Notes: generated by a model from the letters alone, not told the origin. A DNA stretch of 64,000 nucleotides from Plectrocnemia conspersa (GCA_009617715.1 VTFK01000087.1:310001-374000); one strand, 5' to 3'. Numbered from the stretch's first letter, positions 1 to 11,499 are shown. Made by a program: numbers and translations.

Positions 1-732
1 TTTTTATTTGTAACCATTCCTGCTCAATTTTTCAATTATGCTCGATGTAAATTGAATACGTAACATAGATTTACTACCCACGTTAATTTTATAAATGATA
101 TAAGCATTTAGGATCATACAAGGAAAAAAGTTGAAGGTTACTTTTTCTATTCTTACATGTATTTATTGTAATAAAAATGGCTTTTCATATCAATTGTTTG
201 ATCAAGCGATTCAAAAAATATGGAGGTTGACTGATATGTATCGAAATTCTCCTGAACGTCATTAAACCCGGAAGTTGTATTTGTGTAAATTTTTTTTCTT
301 TCTGAACTTTCTATTTGATTAAAAACATATTCCATATTACTATCAGCACTATTCACAGAATCGCATTTACGAATGTTTCAGTTGTTGAACTCATTTTGTT
401 ATCTTGCTTAAATAAAAAAAAACGTACATTTTAATTATTTATTTTCACCGTTGTAAATTCAAATTGAAGTAAAAAACAATATGTATCAGTAGCTAAATAT
501 ATTGCTAATCTAAAACACACGCGGCACGCAGAAACTGTCAAGAGATACTGATGTAAGATGTCGAAACGTGTAACCGCTTAACGCAATCGCGCTCAATGCT
601 TAAGCAAAAGTAAAAGAAAATTCTTAAAAATCGCTTTTTCACAAAATTAACTATTATATGATAATACTTTTTAAATATGTTTTATTGTTTCAGTAAATGT
701 TTTAGCTATCAATGCGCTCAATTTTTTTTTTA
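1..732. other. AT-rich DNA, no gene seen
   Basis: No recognisable coding region, RNA gene or repeat end. One minus-strand frame of 67 codons (153-356) has no recognisable domain and is probably chance. A slightly GC-richer patch at about 510-600 contains several CG-bearing words but nothing that I can name. Confidence 0.5.
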
Positions 733-1032
733 TTATATTACAATTGCGATAGACGATAAATGATGAGATGTTTTTTCCGAGCGGTGGTGGAGAAGCTGGT
801 GCAAAGATTGATGTCCGTGGGAGGCCATCAGGGGTATAGTAGTTGCTCCCTCTCTGCTACGGTTGTGTTCGTATTGAGAAGTTTCTCTCGAGATGAGAGC
901 GCCCATGACAGTATGTTGTCTGCTGGTGACTGCCTTCTCCCCATCGGAGTCCAGGCTTAAGTATCCAGAGCTGCAGAGATCGCTGACCATCACCGTTATG
1001 CAGCGATCATCCAGCCAATCGCTGAAGTCGCA
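733..1032 (-). other. GC-rich open frame, unrecognised
   Basis: A minus-strand frame is open from a TGA at 1033-1035 down to the stop at 733, about 100 codons with an internal Met at 993. The same frame is also open upstream of that TGA, reading DNFNLPWLSECRNDF before it, so one stop interrupts a longer stretch. The product is Ser- and His-rich, with no signal peptide, membrane segment or domain that I recognise. The DNA is clearly GC-richer than its surroundings and plus-strand frames are open here too (760-960, 893-1132), so high GC alone could explain the openness. It could be a decayed gene fragment, an exon of an unknown gene, or a noncoding conserved island. Confidence 0.25.
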
Positions 1033-1259
1033 TCATATATATGCCTTTAGAAAGTCATTGCGACATTCGCTTAACCACGGCAGGTTAAAGTTGTCAGACT
1101 CATATTTATTTTGCATAAAATCTGGAATCTAGGGTCGGCCCTGCAGACAGATTGGTGACCTCATTCAGGGTTAGCACCCGAGCCGCCGTTTTATGGTCGT
1201 GTGAAAAATTAACTTATATGCATACAATATAAAATATAAAATTTTAATGTCAGAGTCGT

Positions 1260-1530
1260 ATTAACGCATCATAACATGAATAAGAACGTCGGTTTATGGT
1301 GACTACTCCGGTTGTAAAAGTCTGGGCCGGGACCACCGGCCGAGATGTTTTACAACACCGTGTTTGTAAAGGCCTTTGGCTGGTTCAACAAATAAGATCA
1401 CCATAATTAGATCCATAACACTAATTTATATTCTACCGCGGGATTGTTTTACGGCCGGCGAAGAATTATAATGATCGTTTCGCTCCGGGCTCGCCGAATG
1501 ATGACTCCATGACATTTCAACGTTTATACC
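1260..1530. promoter_or_regulatory. GC-richer island C with paired TTTACAA words
   Basis: Single-copy-looking DNA, visibly GC-richer than the flanks, without a convincing open frame. It holds a perfect GC hairpin at 1325-1341 (GGCCGG, loop GACCA, CCGGCC). Words related to TTTACAA/TTGTAAA occur at about 1313, 1348 and 1364, followed by GGCCTTT. TTTATGG and TTTTACGGCC, resembling posterior-Hox type sites, occur at about 1272 and 1448. These resemblances are inference from motif knowledge. The sequence directly shows only the word clustering. A candidate enhancer or other regulatory element. Confidence 0.35.
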
Positions 1531-1539
1531 ACTCGGAAG

Positions 1540-4500
1540 TATATATAACGACTAATGTAATAACACCTGCCGATTTAATTTTACTTATCTAATTGGCAAT
1601 TTTAGTTTATTAGTTAAATAATCGAGTTGTACTGCATTAATGCATCATCAAATCATGGAAAATTTTTGTAAAAGAAGCAGAGACGTTCGGAGTGCAATTT
1701 TAGAATATGTCATGAATTATTAAAAATATAAATAAATAAAATAAAGGCTTATATTAGAAATATTTAATAATTGAAGCGTTTCTGTGTTTTTGGGCTTTAT
1801 AGATATTCAACAATTAATATTATGTATTTTGGCAATGATAAAATGCTGCATAGCTATTTTTAGGCTCATTCAGAAAATACCAGAATGACTCTCCTTGTTG
1901 CTTAACACCATATATGAAATTAGTATAACGTGTTTATTTGTTTATATTGTCATAGGCCACATTATCATAAAACATTTTTTACCTACGGTCCGTCGGGACA
2001 CTGTTAATATCAATCTTCATCCGAGTCGTTGGTAGTAATAATAATTATTTTATTTCGTGTCTGCTTTTACCAAGAATACTGAAACTCTCAACGAAACCTT
2101 CAACGATTAACTTTAAATCTAGAAGCTGAGATGGGTCGCCAAGTTTCATTGAAGAATTCAGACTAGGTTCCTCAATCGAATATTTGAATTATTCTCCTGA
2201 TTTTTATTATGTTCATTTACACTCAATCTCATATAAAATTTCAAAAAAATCTTAGATTGAAACAGTTTCTATACATGAGCAGCACAGGGTGACTAATGCC
2301 GCTTTAAATTCATGATCTTTGTTTCGAAATGCGAGACAATTAAAAGCTCATTCTCAATAAAAAATGCTTTCGAAAAACATTTGTGAATAGAATAATTGTA
2401 GCGGTGTTAAGTATGACCGAATTCACAGAAATTGTTTGTTAAAGGCAACAAAATATTGGAAAGGCTACCCTTTATTGTTGTTTAACGCTTATCGCAAAAC
2501 GTTATAAGTTATTTGTTGTTTCAAGATTTTTTATTTCGATCAGCTCGATTAATTTATTTCTAGTTACATATTTAATTTATTTGCAAATAGGCACAAAACA
2601 AAGGCCGATACGGATCTGCTCTTTATGTATATCAAATTCGTTCCAAATATTAAAAAATATTAATGTAATTAAAAAAAAAAATGTAAATAATTATTTTCAA
2701 TAAATAAATCATCGGCAGTCAATTATAGAATCGGTTAACTTTCCGTTTAACGAATTGTGGGGTCGGTGAATTTTCTATTAGGTTAATTTGCTAGTCGGTG
2801 AACTTTTCATCGGTCCATGAGCTTTCTGGATACAGCAAAAGTGCACTTTCAGTAATACCTATGATGGGAATGGTTAATTCTTTATATTTATGGATCTTGG
2901 AACATATTGATTATATTTTAGCAAATTTCATTAATGTATGAGTACATGACGAATTTTCGTATTTATTCATTTTGAGACACAGGAACGTTATTTGGGAGGT
3001 GCATTTTCCTACCCTTAATTGCCATAAAAATCTGTCGTTTGTTAAAATAATGAGACACCATATTAGAGTTAAAATAAAATTCACTGTGTCTCATTATTTT
3101 ATGTAAACAACACAGACTGAAAAAAAAAAATTTTCTTTGATTTTTTAAATTGGAATATTTGAACAGTCAATTAAAACATATTTGATTTTACTGTAAAAAT
3201 TTTCGTCTGTGGTGTATTTTTAAAAAATATATAGAATATATAGAACATAAAGAAATTAAAAATATGAATTTTATTTATAAATTTGTAATTTTATTTATAA
3301 ATTTTTAAAATAATGTAAAAAAACTTGAGAAATAATTTTGAGATATTCGTCTTTAAAATTTGAATAAAAAAAGATTATGTAAAATAATAAATTAAATACT
3401 TTTCTTTGCCGCCCTCAGAAGTGATATAAATTCATGACAAACTTTGTCAATTGGTTTTGAATATTTGTACCGCCTTTTAATAAGTGACGATGGAACGAAA
3501 CAACGGTTGTAATCTCACTTTCAGTAATTGTGGATATATATATATGTTATTTAAAAAACAATGTTTGTATAACGCCAACAAATTTATTTATAAAATAACA
3601 AACAAACAAAATTAAAATTGTAGATGGAAAATTAATTTCTCAACAAATTAATGTATGTTTTTATTCAAATAGTTATGAATTCATGTTAATTTGTTAGTTA
3701 TATGCTTGTCTACAGCTACCTTTAGTAGTTTTACTGCTGATAAAATAATTAAGTTTAATCAAAGGCAAGATAGGACCTGCTAATGGTAAAGTTGGTAGTA
3801 TAAATAAAACCATTTCGGATTTATAGTGCAGATATTTTACGATACTCATATAATAAAAATTAAAAATGTCTTAAAACTGGTCTTTGCGAAAGCGCAAACT
3901 TTATTATTGGTTAATCGTATAACTATAAAAATATTTTACTATATACCTGCGCAATATAACGCGGGTTCAATCACGTACGTTTTTATTTTATTATATTGAC
4001 GTATGTCGCGTTTTTGCTTCGTGAACGTATCATTATTGAAACCATTAACTATCGTGGTTACGGAAACACCGATTGTGACATGCACAATACTGTTATTTCT
4101 TCAATATTTAAAGCAATAAAACAGATTGGCTGTAAACCAAATTTAATATCGTTCACGAACTGGTTACAATAAACCGCAATTCAGTGTTATTAAATTGACC
4201 GGGACTCTTTCCAGGGTACAGTAGAACTCGGTTAAGCTGATGCGGTAGAAGGCATAATTTTTTGTAACTTTAATCTATTAAACCAACTTTTTGAATGTTT
4301 ATAATATACTAAATTCATGAAAAAATAATTGCGCATTGATCCTTGAATATTTATTTTGGCAATAATTTTTTATCACGTGCTGTTATTGTGTTATTACTAT
4401 AGATAGGCGTTGTTCGTAGCTTTATTCATTTATTTAAATTAAGACCATGGTGATTGTAATACCAACATGTTCTTTAATGGAAAAAAAACAATACATTATT

Positions 4501-5150
4501 ACAATACATAGTAGGAAAGACAAAAAATCATAAAATGATACGATCTAAGCCAGCTCCTCATAGCTGACTAATAAATAAATGTGAAATGTCAGCGTATTTA
4601 GGAGCCGAATGTCATCAGAAGAAGACGCGATTTAAATTCTCTAGGACGTACCGGAATCCAAAACTGGTATTCCTCGAGAATAGTACCTATTCCCAATTAT
4701 ATTTGAGCAACAGAGGTAGTCGCTTTTTCTCTCGATATAACCGAGTGACTAGTGCCGCTCCAAAATCCATGTTTTTTTATGCGCAATTTTTTGTTTCCAA
4801 AATTTGCCCTTTTATCCATTGGCTAATAATTGACCGGAAAACAGTCGCTAGTCTTAAACACAGAAAGTGGCATTCTTTAAAATTGCCTAAAGTCCTTATA
4901 TATCTGCAGTAAATTTGCTTTTGACATTTGAGTAAATTCCGGATTAAAAACTATATGAAATATTAAATTAAACATTTTTATTTTGACGCCCTCACTGATT
5001 AATAATTTTCACAGCAGTGTGTTATGCATATTTTATAAAATTTAAAGTATGAAAGGTATTATTGATTAATTGAAATAATTTATATTAAGCAATCATTTTT
5101 TTTTTAATTAAATAATATTTTACAGGTAATAAATTGATTTTTAACACGCG
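1540..5150. other. AT-rich stretch without genes
   Basis: No coding region, tRNA or recognisable transposase. A 108-codon frame at 4586-4912 has no recognisable domain. A short word at about 2288-2313 (GTGACTAATGCCGC) resembles one at about 4745-4770 (GTGACTAGTGCCGC), so both may be scraps of one old repeat. A 19-bp tandem duplication containing TTTTATTTATAAATT lies at about 3268-3305. Confidence 0.5.
3043..3101. repeat. Perfect 16-bp inverted repeat
   Basis: Arms 3043-3058 (TAAAATAATGAGACAC) and 3086-3101 are exact reverse complements around a 27-nt spacer. Such a structure could be a minimal fold-back element or the product of template switching. No target duplication is evident. Confidence 0.8.
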
Positions 5151-5154
5151 TAAC

Positions 5155-6640
5155 TTATTTATTTATTTATTAATTAATTAGTTTATTAAGCTAATAAAGC
5201 TTATTTTACCATTAAACAAATATAAACTAAAAATAAATAATATAAACATACAAAATAAAAAATACTTTTTAATGTATAAAGGTGTTTTTTTATTCTTTTT
5301 AAGGAATACGTTACCTTTTTATTTTTGCATTGATTGTCTTGGGAATATTATTATACAAATTTACACCTCCATTCATAATTCCTTAAATTTTCTCTATTTC
5401 TAATAAAAAATCTTTGTACATCTATATTTCTTATTTAATAATATAAAATACTCTGGTAACATATTATTTTATAACTTATATACAAATACTAAAACATTAT
5501 TCTTCAACATTTTTTGAACATTTCATTCCAATTTATCAATCATATTTCTACAATTAATTAATTAATTTTATTTAAGACTACTTTCATTGCAATTTTTATA
5601 ATTTTTGCAACATCATTTTATCTAATTTATTAAACGTATTTAATATTGTTAAACAATAATTAAAATGGGGCAATTTAATGGCATTGTATTTTTTATTGAC
5701 TTTATATTTAACATATTCTTCATTGTGGAAAATATACATATTTTTCGACTAATTTTTTTCAATATGTAAATACAATGTTTCTTAAATTTTAATTTTGTAT
5801 CTACAATCACTTCCAAATATTTTATATTATCAACTATTTCTATAATAGAGTTATTTATATTTATTTTTGTATTATTAACTAAAACATCTTTATAATTATT
5901 AAACATAAATTTTGTTTTTTTCTCATTTAGTTAAAGTACATTATTTTTTAACCATATTTATATTATACTTACAGCATTATTAAAATCATCTACAATTTCT
6001 CTAATATTATCACTTATGCAATATATTAATGTGTCATCCGCAAACAGATGTATTTAAATATTTTTATATTATTAATATATAATATAAACAGCAATGGTCC
6101 CAATTTAGACCTCTGTGGCACACCGGAGATATTATTTGCTTTTTGGAATACACATAATTTATATTAAATTTTGCTTTCTTTTATTAAAATAATTATTAAA
6201 CCATCTTAAAACTATTTCACTAATAACAATATTCTCTAATTTCATCTACATTATTATTCTGTCTATTGTTTCGAAAGCTCTCTTCAAATGCAAGAAAAAT
6301 GCTCTTATAATTTAGTTTGTATCCTTGGCTAACAACTAATCATTTATAATGCAGTCTTAGTGGAATGTTTTTCTCTGAATCTCAATTGTTGTTCACATAG
6401 AATGTTTTGCGAAATAATGAAATCCTTAAATTGTTTAATTACTACTTCTTTCTATACAAGGCAACATGTTAATTGCTCTCATTTCTTCAACCCTTTTATT
6501 ATTTTTTATTTTAGGTACAGGTATAATAATAACAATATTTAAATTATCAGGTATTTCTGTATCTAAGAGTGTTTTATTTCCTAAAATAAATAAATAGTTA
6601 ATTAAATATATTAATATCGGTAACTCAATTTTTACTCAGT
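5155..6640 (-). mobile_element. LINE family A copy 1, decayed non-LTR retrotransposon
   Basis: This minus-strand segment is collinear with the better-preserved copy at 33583-35230. Reading the minus strand, the reverse transcriptase signature is present as GVPQRSKLGPLLFILYI near 6060-6135, with Gly to Arg in the usual GVPQGS. A frameshift precedes the ADDTLIYC-type catalytic segment near 6010-6035. The downstream part (5649-5906) reads NIKYLEVIVDTKLKFKKHC, as in the other copies. The AT-rich 3' end lies at about 5155 in TTATT-type repeats. Many stops and indels make it inactive. Related copies lie at 33583, 45530, 49690 and 54753. Confidence 0.85.
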
Positions 6641-6644
6641 TTTT

Positions 6645-7185
6645 ACTCAATATTAAAACAACGAGTAATTGAGATCAGCTTTTACGTAACTAATGAAAGA
6701 TTTGCTTTTTTTGTCAATAGCTAAGCACACATATGTCCGATGGACACCAGGACAGATCTGTCTTAAGCTATTTGAACTCGGACATCAGTCTTAAAAAAAA
6801 AAACGATTGTCTGATGTATTTTTTAAAAGAGCAAAAACTTGCTATACACTGTGGTGGTTTAATCTGTTTGAAAGAAATTTCTTAAGAATGGACTTTTTTC
6901 CCAACGGTGACCGTTATTAAATTTTCGATACATGATTTTCCACCCTTTTTGTGGTTCGAGGTGTCTTTATTAAATCTCTATAAATCAGGAAACTACGAAG
7001 TTTTAAGTGACAAATTAACATATAAAATCAGGGATGGCGTCCAGGGATGGTGTCTGTGGAACTACGCGATTCGCGCTTCTCAAAAACTTTCTAAATTAAA
7101 TTTTATATAATAAATCACCGACTTGAGAATTTGAGTGCTTGTAGTGGTTAATCAATTTTAGCATCATTATAATTATTTTCATTTG
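6645..7185. other. AT-rich spacer, no gene seen
   Basis: Only a 67-codon frame (6907-7110) without recognisable features, and a short palindromic word around GTCCGATGGAC at about 6735. Confidence 0.45.
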
Positions 7186-7189
7186 TAAC

Positions 7190-7560
7190 GAACATAGAGG
7201 ACGTGCTTTGACAAAGAGGAGCTACGAGCGCGCGCGTGTCGCGCCTATTGTCCGCGTCGGAATTAATGCGTGTTCGGCTGTAGAAGGGTGAGGAGAAGGA
7301 GGAGGAGGAGGAAGAGGAGGAGAAACAACAACAAAAAAGTAACAAGGGATGTAAAAACGGAGGAGACTCCCTTGTCGGAAACCCCTTGTTGCATATTTTA
7401 CAACGGAACCGCTTGTTCTTGCGTTGTAAAGAGGCCTTTTGATGCAGGATCATTGAGTTGTGTTATGGATCATTAATACGAGGCCCCGGGCGAAGGCCCC
7501 GACAATATTACCGCCGTTGTTGGCTCCATTGTAACTTGACATGTCCTCTGTGTGCTCACG
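7190..7560. promoter_or_regulatory. GC-richer island D with purine run and TTTTACAAC pair
   Basis: A GC-richer, non-repetitive island. It contains a GGA/GGAGGA purine microsatellite at about 7287-7322, which alone explains the Arg/Ser-rich open frames on both strands. An inverted word pair follows: TTTTACAACG at 7397-7406 and CGTTGTAAAG at 7422-7431, then AGGCCTTTT. The same arrangement, TTTTACAAC then TTGTAAAG then GGCCTTT, occurs in the island at 1260-1530. A candidate regulatory element. No transcript is implied. Confidence 0.35.
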
Positions 7561-7974
7561 ACTCAAAATTCACAAATAAACATACACACACAAACAAAAG
7601 TGTTAACATATATTTTATATACCTATAAAATAAGGTACATGATATTTTAAAGCGCCGATGCTGCGATGGGTGGATGGAAATTTTCATTGATTATTGATTC
7701 AAGACTAATAATATATTTTAAACATTAATTATTAGGAAACGAGGTTAAGCGAAAGCCACTTTTACGATAAACATACATTTAGAGGGGTGATATGTTTTAT
7801 ATATTATACAATAAATAGCTGAGGCTTGGAATTCCGACACTACTACAATAATCGAGCATATTTTGCCATTGCGGTTACCCATTGGAACAATATACATATT
7901 ATGTAAAAATGGCATTTGGAATTTGTATAAATGTCACCAAGTAATTGCCGAATACTAATCATTTTATTTATTCG

Positions 7975-8110
7975 AATATAAGCAACGGTATCGGTTGCTA
8001 GAAGGGCAGGTGTTTGACACGTGTCGGTCCGCAGAGTTGCCCGATATTCCGATAAAGGTCCATTAGTCGACCGGAGGTGTCAGAATGACACACCTGCCCG
8101 ATTACCTCTT
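7975..8110. promoter_or_regulatory. GC-richer island E with E-box stem-loop
   Basis: GGGCAGGTGT at 8004-8013 and ACACCTGCCC at 8090-8099 are perfect inverted copies 96 bp end to end. Further inward, GACAC (8016-8020) can pair with GTGTC (8077-8081), and CGGTC can pair with GACCG, giving an interrupted stem. The island also has a 10-bp palindrome GACACGTGTC (8016-8025) with a CACGTG E-box core, and GTGTCA-GAA-TGACAC at 8077-8091. The outer arms contain CAGGTG E-boxes as bound by Snail-type factors (motif knowledge). It could be a regulatory element or a structured RNA. The asymmetric bulges argue against an ordinary microRNA precursor. Confidence 0.4.
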
Positions 8111-9040
8111 TAAGAGAGTTAAAATAATCCTTTAAATGAATTTATACGGTGGCTATGGTAAGGATTATGTGTAATGGTAATGTTTATATTACAAACATGT
8201 TATTAACAAATATTGAAAAAACGTAAAAAATATACATTTAATACGTAATACAATGTTGCGCCTGTTAAAATTTTCAGAAGAAAATCTTTTCACTGTATTT
8301 GATTGCAAGATAAATATTCGATCTAATGTTTAAATTATTCGTAAATTTAACAAGCTTTTTTAATAGTCTTGACATTGATTGAAGATAATAGAATGAAAGT
8401 TTATAAACAAATTAGCTTTCAACAGGGAACTGGTTGGAAATTAATTATTTTATTGGTACGATATTCACCTGGAAATAAATTCGAAGTTCAAGTACCTTTA
8501 AAACGTTGAATGTGGTGATTGTATTGCGTCATGATAAATTTGAAAATAATTGACACTGAGCCGAGGTGTTAATCTTCATCATCGTTGTTATCGACTAAGG
8601 ATATCATTGAGGTGGTAATGACCTGTGTTTATCATAATCTAATTATGGGTTGGTGAAACAAGTGTGTAATTGATGGTATATAACGTCTGCACTACGATCC
8701 TAAATATCCGTGTTATTATCTGGTATATATATATATAGCTTATTATTTTACGATATATTTCTAAAAAAATAAATTTATGATATATTTTTGTTGAAAAAAA
8801 ATGATAACTTATTCTTCGATAATAATTTTGTAGAATTGTTTTTATTTGCAAGCACATGTAGTTATCAGGAAGTTATACATTCAAAACGTTCTTTTTTGGT
8901 AGTAAACGTAGAAGTATATTTTATTGAGCAATTTCGTGAAGATGTTTAGGTTTTCCTCGTGAATATTTTTAATACTAATTGTTTTTTTTAAGTTTTATTA
9001 TATATTCTACATCAGACTTTAATATTTACTGTTCTGTTTC
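8110..9040. other. AT-rich DNA, no gene seen
   Basis: Simple AT-rich sequence with short TA microsatellites (about 8725-8740). No domain-bearing open frame. Confidence 0.45.
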
Positions 9041-9044
9041 AATT

Positions 9045-9200
9045 TTTTTTGTGTTATGGCTTCTTTATGGTTCTCAATTATTGATTTTTATACTAAATCC
9101 ATTATTTTAATATACTTGACAATATTTTTTTCTTTGTCTTTCAGAAGCTTATTTTTTCGATATACTCCTAAAATTTTTTTTTATTTTTTAGTATATATTG
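9045..9200. repeat. Dispersed repeat, copy 1 (partner 13705-13870)
   Basis: The plus strand reads GTTATGGCTTCTTTATGGT, followed by TTTGTCTTTCAGAAG. The partner reads GGTTATGGTTTCTCTATGGT, then TTTGTGTCTTTCAGGAG at the same spacing. The similarity covers about 150 bp in the same orientation. On the minus strand both can be read as a Lys/Glu-rich peptide (KDKEK and KDTKRKNEW), so the repeat may be a remnant of a transposon accessory protein, but that is weak. A (TA)n run follows at about 9196-9222. Confidence 0.6.
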
Positions 9201-9879
9201 TATATATATATATATATATACCATATACAAAAAATATGTTTTTAGCCTAGATTCACAATATTCATTTTTATAGTAGATTTTTTATGAAAATATATTGTAG
9301 TGTCAAGTAGTTACATACAATGCTTAATAAATACAAAGCATACTAAATGCTGATTGTTAAAATTTGATAACGCATTTCAATCGAAAAGTCATAAAGTAGT
9401 TATGTGTATGTGTGTGAAAACGTCGGACCGTAACGTGTTAAAAATGATGGACGTACACCTGTTTGTTGTGAATAATTTTTGTTTAATATATAATTCACTA
9501 ATCTATTATACATATCGTATATCAAGGAATAATTTATTGGGGTCGATAATAGGCAACGTCAGTCAATCCAATTTTATTAAATGAATTATTGCATATTGTA
9601 GTTTAGAGTAATATTATTATAAACTGTACACTCACTTCGCAAACAAATTATTAAATTGCACAAAATAATCTAATATATATATAATATAACACATTATTAG
9701 TTTTAACGAACTCTAACATAAAATAATTGCACCTAGTTGTAGTTTATAGTAATTTACCTTATATAATAATAAATAATGATATTATTATAAGAGCATACAA
9801 AACTTACTTCGCAATACATTTCTAGCACGATCTTGCATCAGAAAATTTAATAATAAAACTTTACTTTCTTACTATTAAA

Positions 9880-9942
9880 ATCAGGCGACGGACAAACGGG
9901 CGATTCCGGTCAATTGGGCGATGGTTAATTGGGCGACAGAAA
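9880..9942. repeat. Short GGGCGA-word array
   Basis: GGCGA or GGGCGA occurs four times at irregular spacing of about 15-19 bases, with GGTTAATTGGGCGAC near the end. Similar GGTTAATT words next to CGG-rich motifs occur at about 2780 and about 61950. This may be the terminus of an old DNA transposon with subterminal repeats. I see no matching second end. Confidence 0.3.
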
Positions 9943-10139
9943 TTAAAAAAAAACTTGCCGCTTAGCTCTATTGTAAACATTAGTAAAAATATATTTTAAA
10001 ACGATAAAGTATTTTATTTTAAAATTATTAAGTCTTATTATAATTATACGCAATACCATGTGCCTTAAAACCTTTATAGAAATTCTTTGGTCAGATTCTG
10101 CGCAATGTCTTGGCGCTAATGTTCAAAACCTGATATAAT

Positions 10140-11455
10140 TCTCTTCATCCCCTGTCACTAATCTAATGGTTTTGTCTAACTATGTTTCAAAATCATTGGA
10201 CTCTGGTGTACAAGTGGACGTCGTATACACAGATTTTGAAAAAGCATTTGATAAAGTTAACCATGCTTTAATTGTAAAAAAGTTATCTAATTTCGGGTTT
10301 TCTGAAGATCTCATAAATCTATTCTCAAATTACTTGACCATTAGATATCAATTCGTCAAGTATAATAACTCCTTTTCAGAACGATATAAGACCCCTACTG
10401 GAGTACCTCAAGGATCCAATTTGGGTACATTGTTGTTTTTATTGTTCATTAATGACATAGAAACAGCAATAGAGCATTCAGATTTTTTATTATATGCAGA
10501 TGACTTGAAAATTTACAAGAAAATGCATTCGTTTTCTGATTCCCTCGGCCTACAGGAGGATCTCAACTCTATATGGAAATGGGCTTGCTATAACCAATTG
10601 CCTTTCAGTGTAAAGAAATGTCACACAATTTCATTTTCAAGGTCATTAACGCCGGCAAAATATTCATACCATCTAGGCGGATATTTTCTGGAAAGGTTTT
10701 CTTCAACTAAGGATTTAGGAGTGACTTTCGAAGAACGTTGGAAATTTAGCCAGCACATTGCAGAGACTCATAGCAAATCCTTAAAAATGCTCGGTTTTAT
10801 CTTGAGAAATGCGCGTTACTTCAGGAATACTTTAGTAGTACGCACTTTTTATGATACTCTAGTCCGCAGCATACTAGAAACTAGCTCCATCATTTGGATC
10901 CCAGGCGTAATGAATCAATGTAATGAATTGAAGCTGGAAAAAGTACAACGTAAATTTCTTCGATATTTATACTTGAAGGAATACGGGTATTATCCGTTCT
11001 TGTTTCCCAGTGCTTTTATTTTGGGAGCCCTGGGATACGTTTCTTTGTCGACTCGCAGAAGTGTTTATGTAATTAAACACTTCTGGAAATTGCTCAAGGG
11101 CATCGTAGACAATCCTTCAGTGCTCGAGCAGCTTCAAATGTGGGCTCCTGAAGGTGGTTATAGTTCTCGGTCGCGTCCACTATTCTTGCCTGTTAAGTCT
11201 AGAACTGGAGCACTTGCCAACTCTTCTCTGGCCAAGGCTATTTATCTGCTCAATTCTATCCATAGTAATATTGACATTTTCTCTTGCACATATGGAGTTT
11301 TGGTTCATTTCGTATGGGACAATGCACACCTGTTGAGGTGATTTGTGTCTGTTGTTTTGTCTTGTTTATATTTGTATGTATTATGATGTATTAGTACTTT
11401 TGACTATCGTGACGCATTGGGTTTGCCTGTCAGGTCACGATGGTTATAATTTTAA

Positions 11456-11495
<40 letters not shown>
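10140..11495 (+). mobile_element. LINE family B, 5'-truncated non-LTR retrotransposon
   Basis: A 3' fragment of a non-LTR retrotransposon. It starts abruptly inside the reverse transcriptase domain (an in-frame stop at about 10136 precedes the homology) and runs through a C-terminal region, a 3' UTR of about 110 bp and a TAAA/AAATA simple tail at about 11453-11493. Five-prime truncation plus a short-repeat tail is typical of target-primed reverse transcription. It is unrelated in detail to LINE family A in this window. The uninterrupted frame makes it the youngest-looking coding mobile element here. Confidence 0.9.
10166..11341 (+). CDS. Reverse transcriptase, C-terminal part of LINE ORF2
   Basis: The 391-codon frame encodes RNA-dependent DNA polymerase, which copies the element RNA at a nicked chromosomal target. 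Visible motifs: VDVVYTDFEKAFDKVNH with the first catalytic Asp (about residues 18-34), GVPQGSNLGTLLFLLFIND (about 82-100, with Thr where many LINEs have Pro), and the catalytic LLYADDLKIYKK box (about 108-119). A thumb/C-terminal region of about 250 residues follows, with KCHTISFSR and LGVTF. No stop or frameshift is seen across the frame. The Met at 10166 is only the first Met after truncation, since the reading continues upstream as TNL. The endonuclease and ORF1 are absent, so it cannot move alone. The clade resembles jockey/I-type insect elements. I cannot be more precise. Confidence 0.88.
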   Translation: MVLSNYVSKSLDSGVQVDVVYTDFEKAFDKVNHALIVKKLSNFGFSEDLINLFSNYLTIRYQFVKYNNSFSERYKTPTGVPQGSNLGTLLFLLFINDIETAIEHSDFLLYADDLKIYKKMHSFSDSLGLQEDLNSIWKWACYNQLPFSVKKCHTISFSRSLTPAKYSYHLGGYFLERFSSTKDLGVTFEERWKFSQHIAETHSKSLKMLGFILRNARYFRNTLVVRTFYDTLVRSILETSSIIWIPGVMNQCNELKLEKVQRKFLRYLYLKEYGYYPFLFPSAFILGALGYVSLSTRRSVYVIKHFWKLLKGIVDNPSVLEQLQMWAPEGGYSSRSRPLFLPVKSRTGALANSSLAKAIYLLNSIHSNIDIFSCTYGVLVHFVWDNAHLLR

Positions 11496-11499
11496 CAAC

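Noticed and set aside
4586..4912. 108-codon plus frame
   Set aside because: No recognisable motif. Part of it shares a short word with 2288-2313, suggesting repeat-derived DNA rather than a gene.
7148..7476. 101- and 68-codon frames on opposite strands, Ser-rich and Arg-rich
   Set aside because: Both are produced by the GGA purine microsatellite at 7287-7322. No domain, and the two overlap in antisense.
8004..8099. MicroRNA precursor
   Set aside because: Length fits, but asymmetric bulges interrupt the stem where the mature strand would lie. Kept only as a structured element.
11453..11493. Stand-alone TAAA microsatellite
   Set aside because: It directly follows the LINE 3' UTR and is better read as that element's tail.
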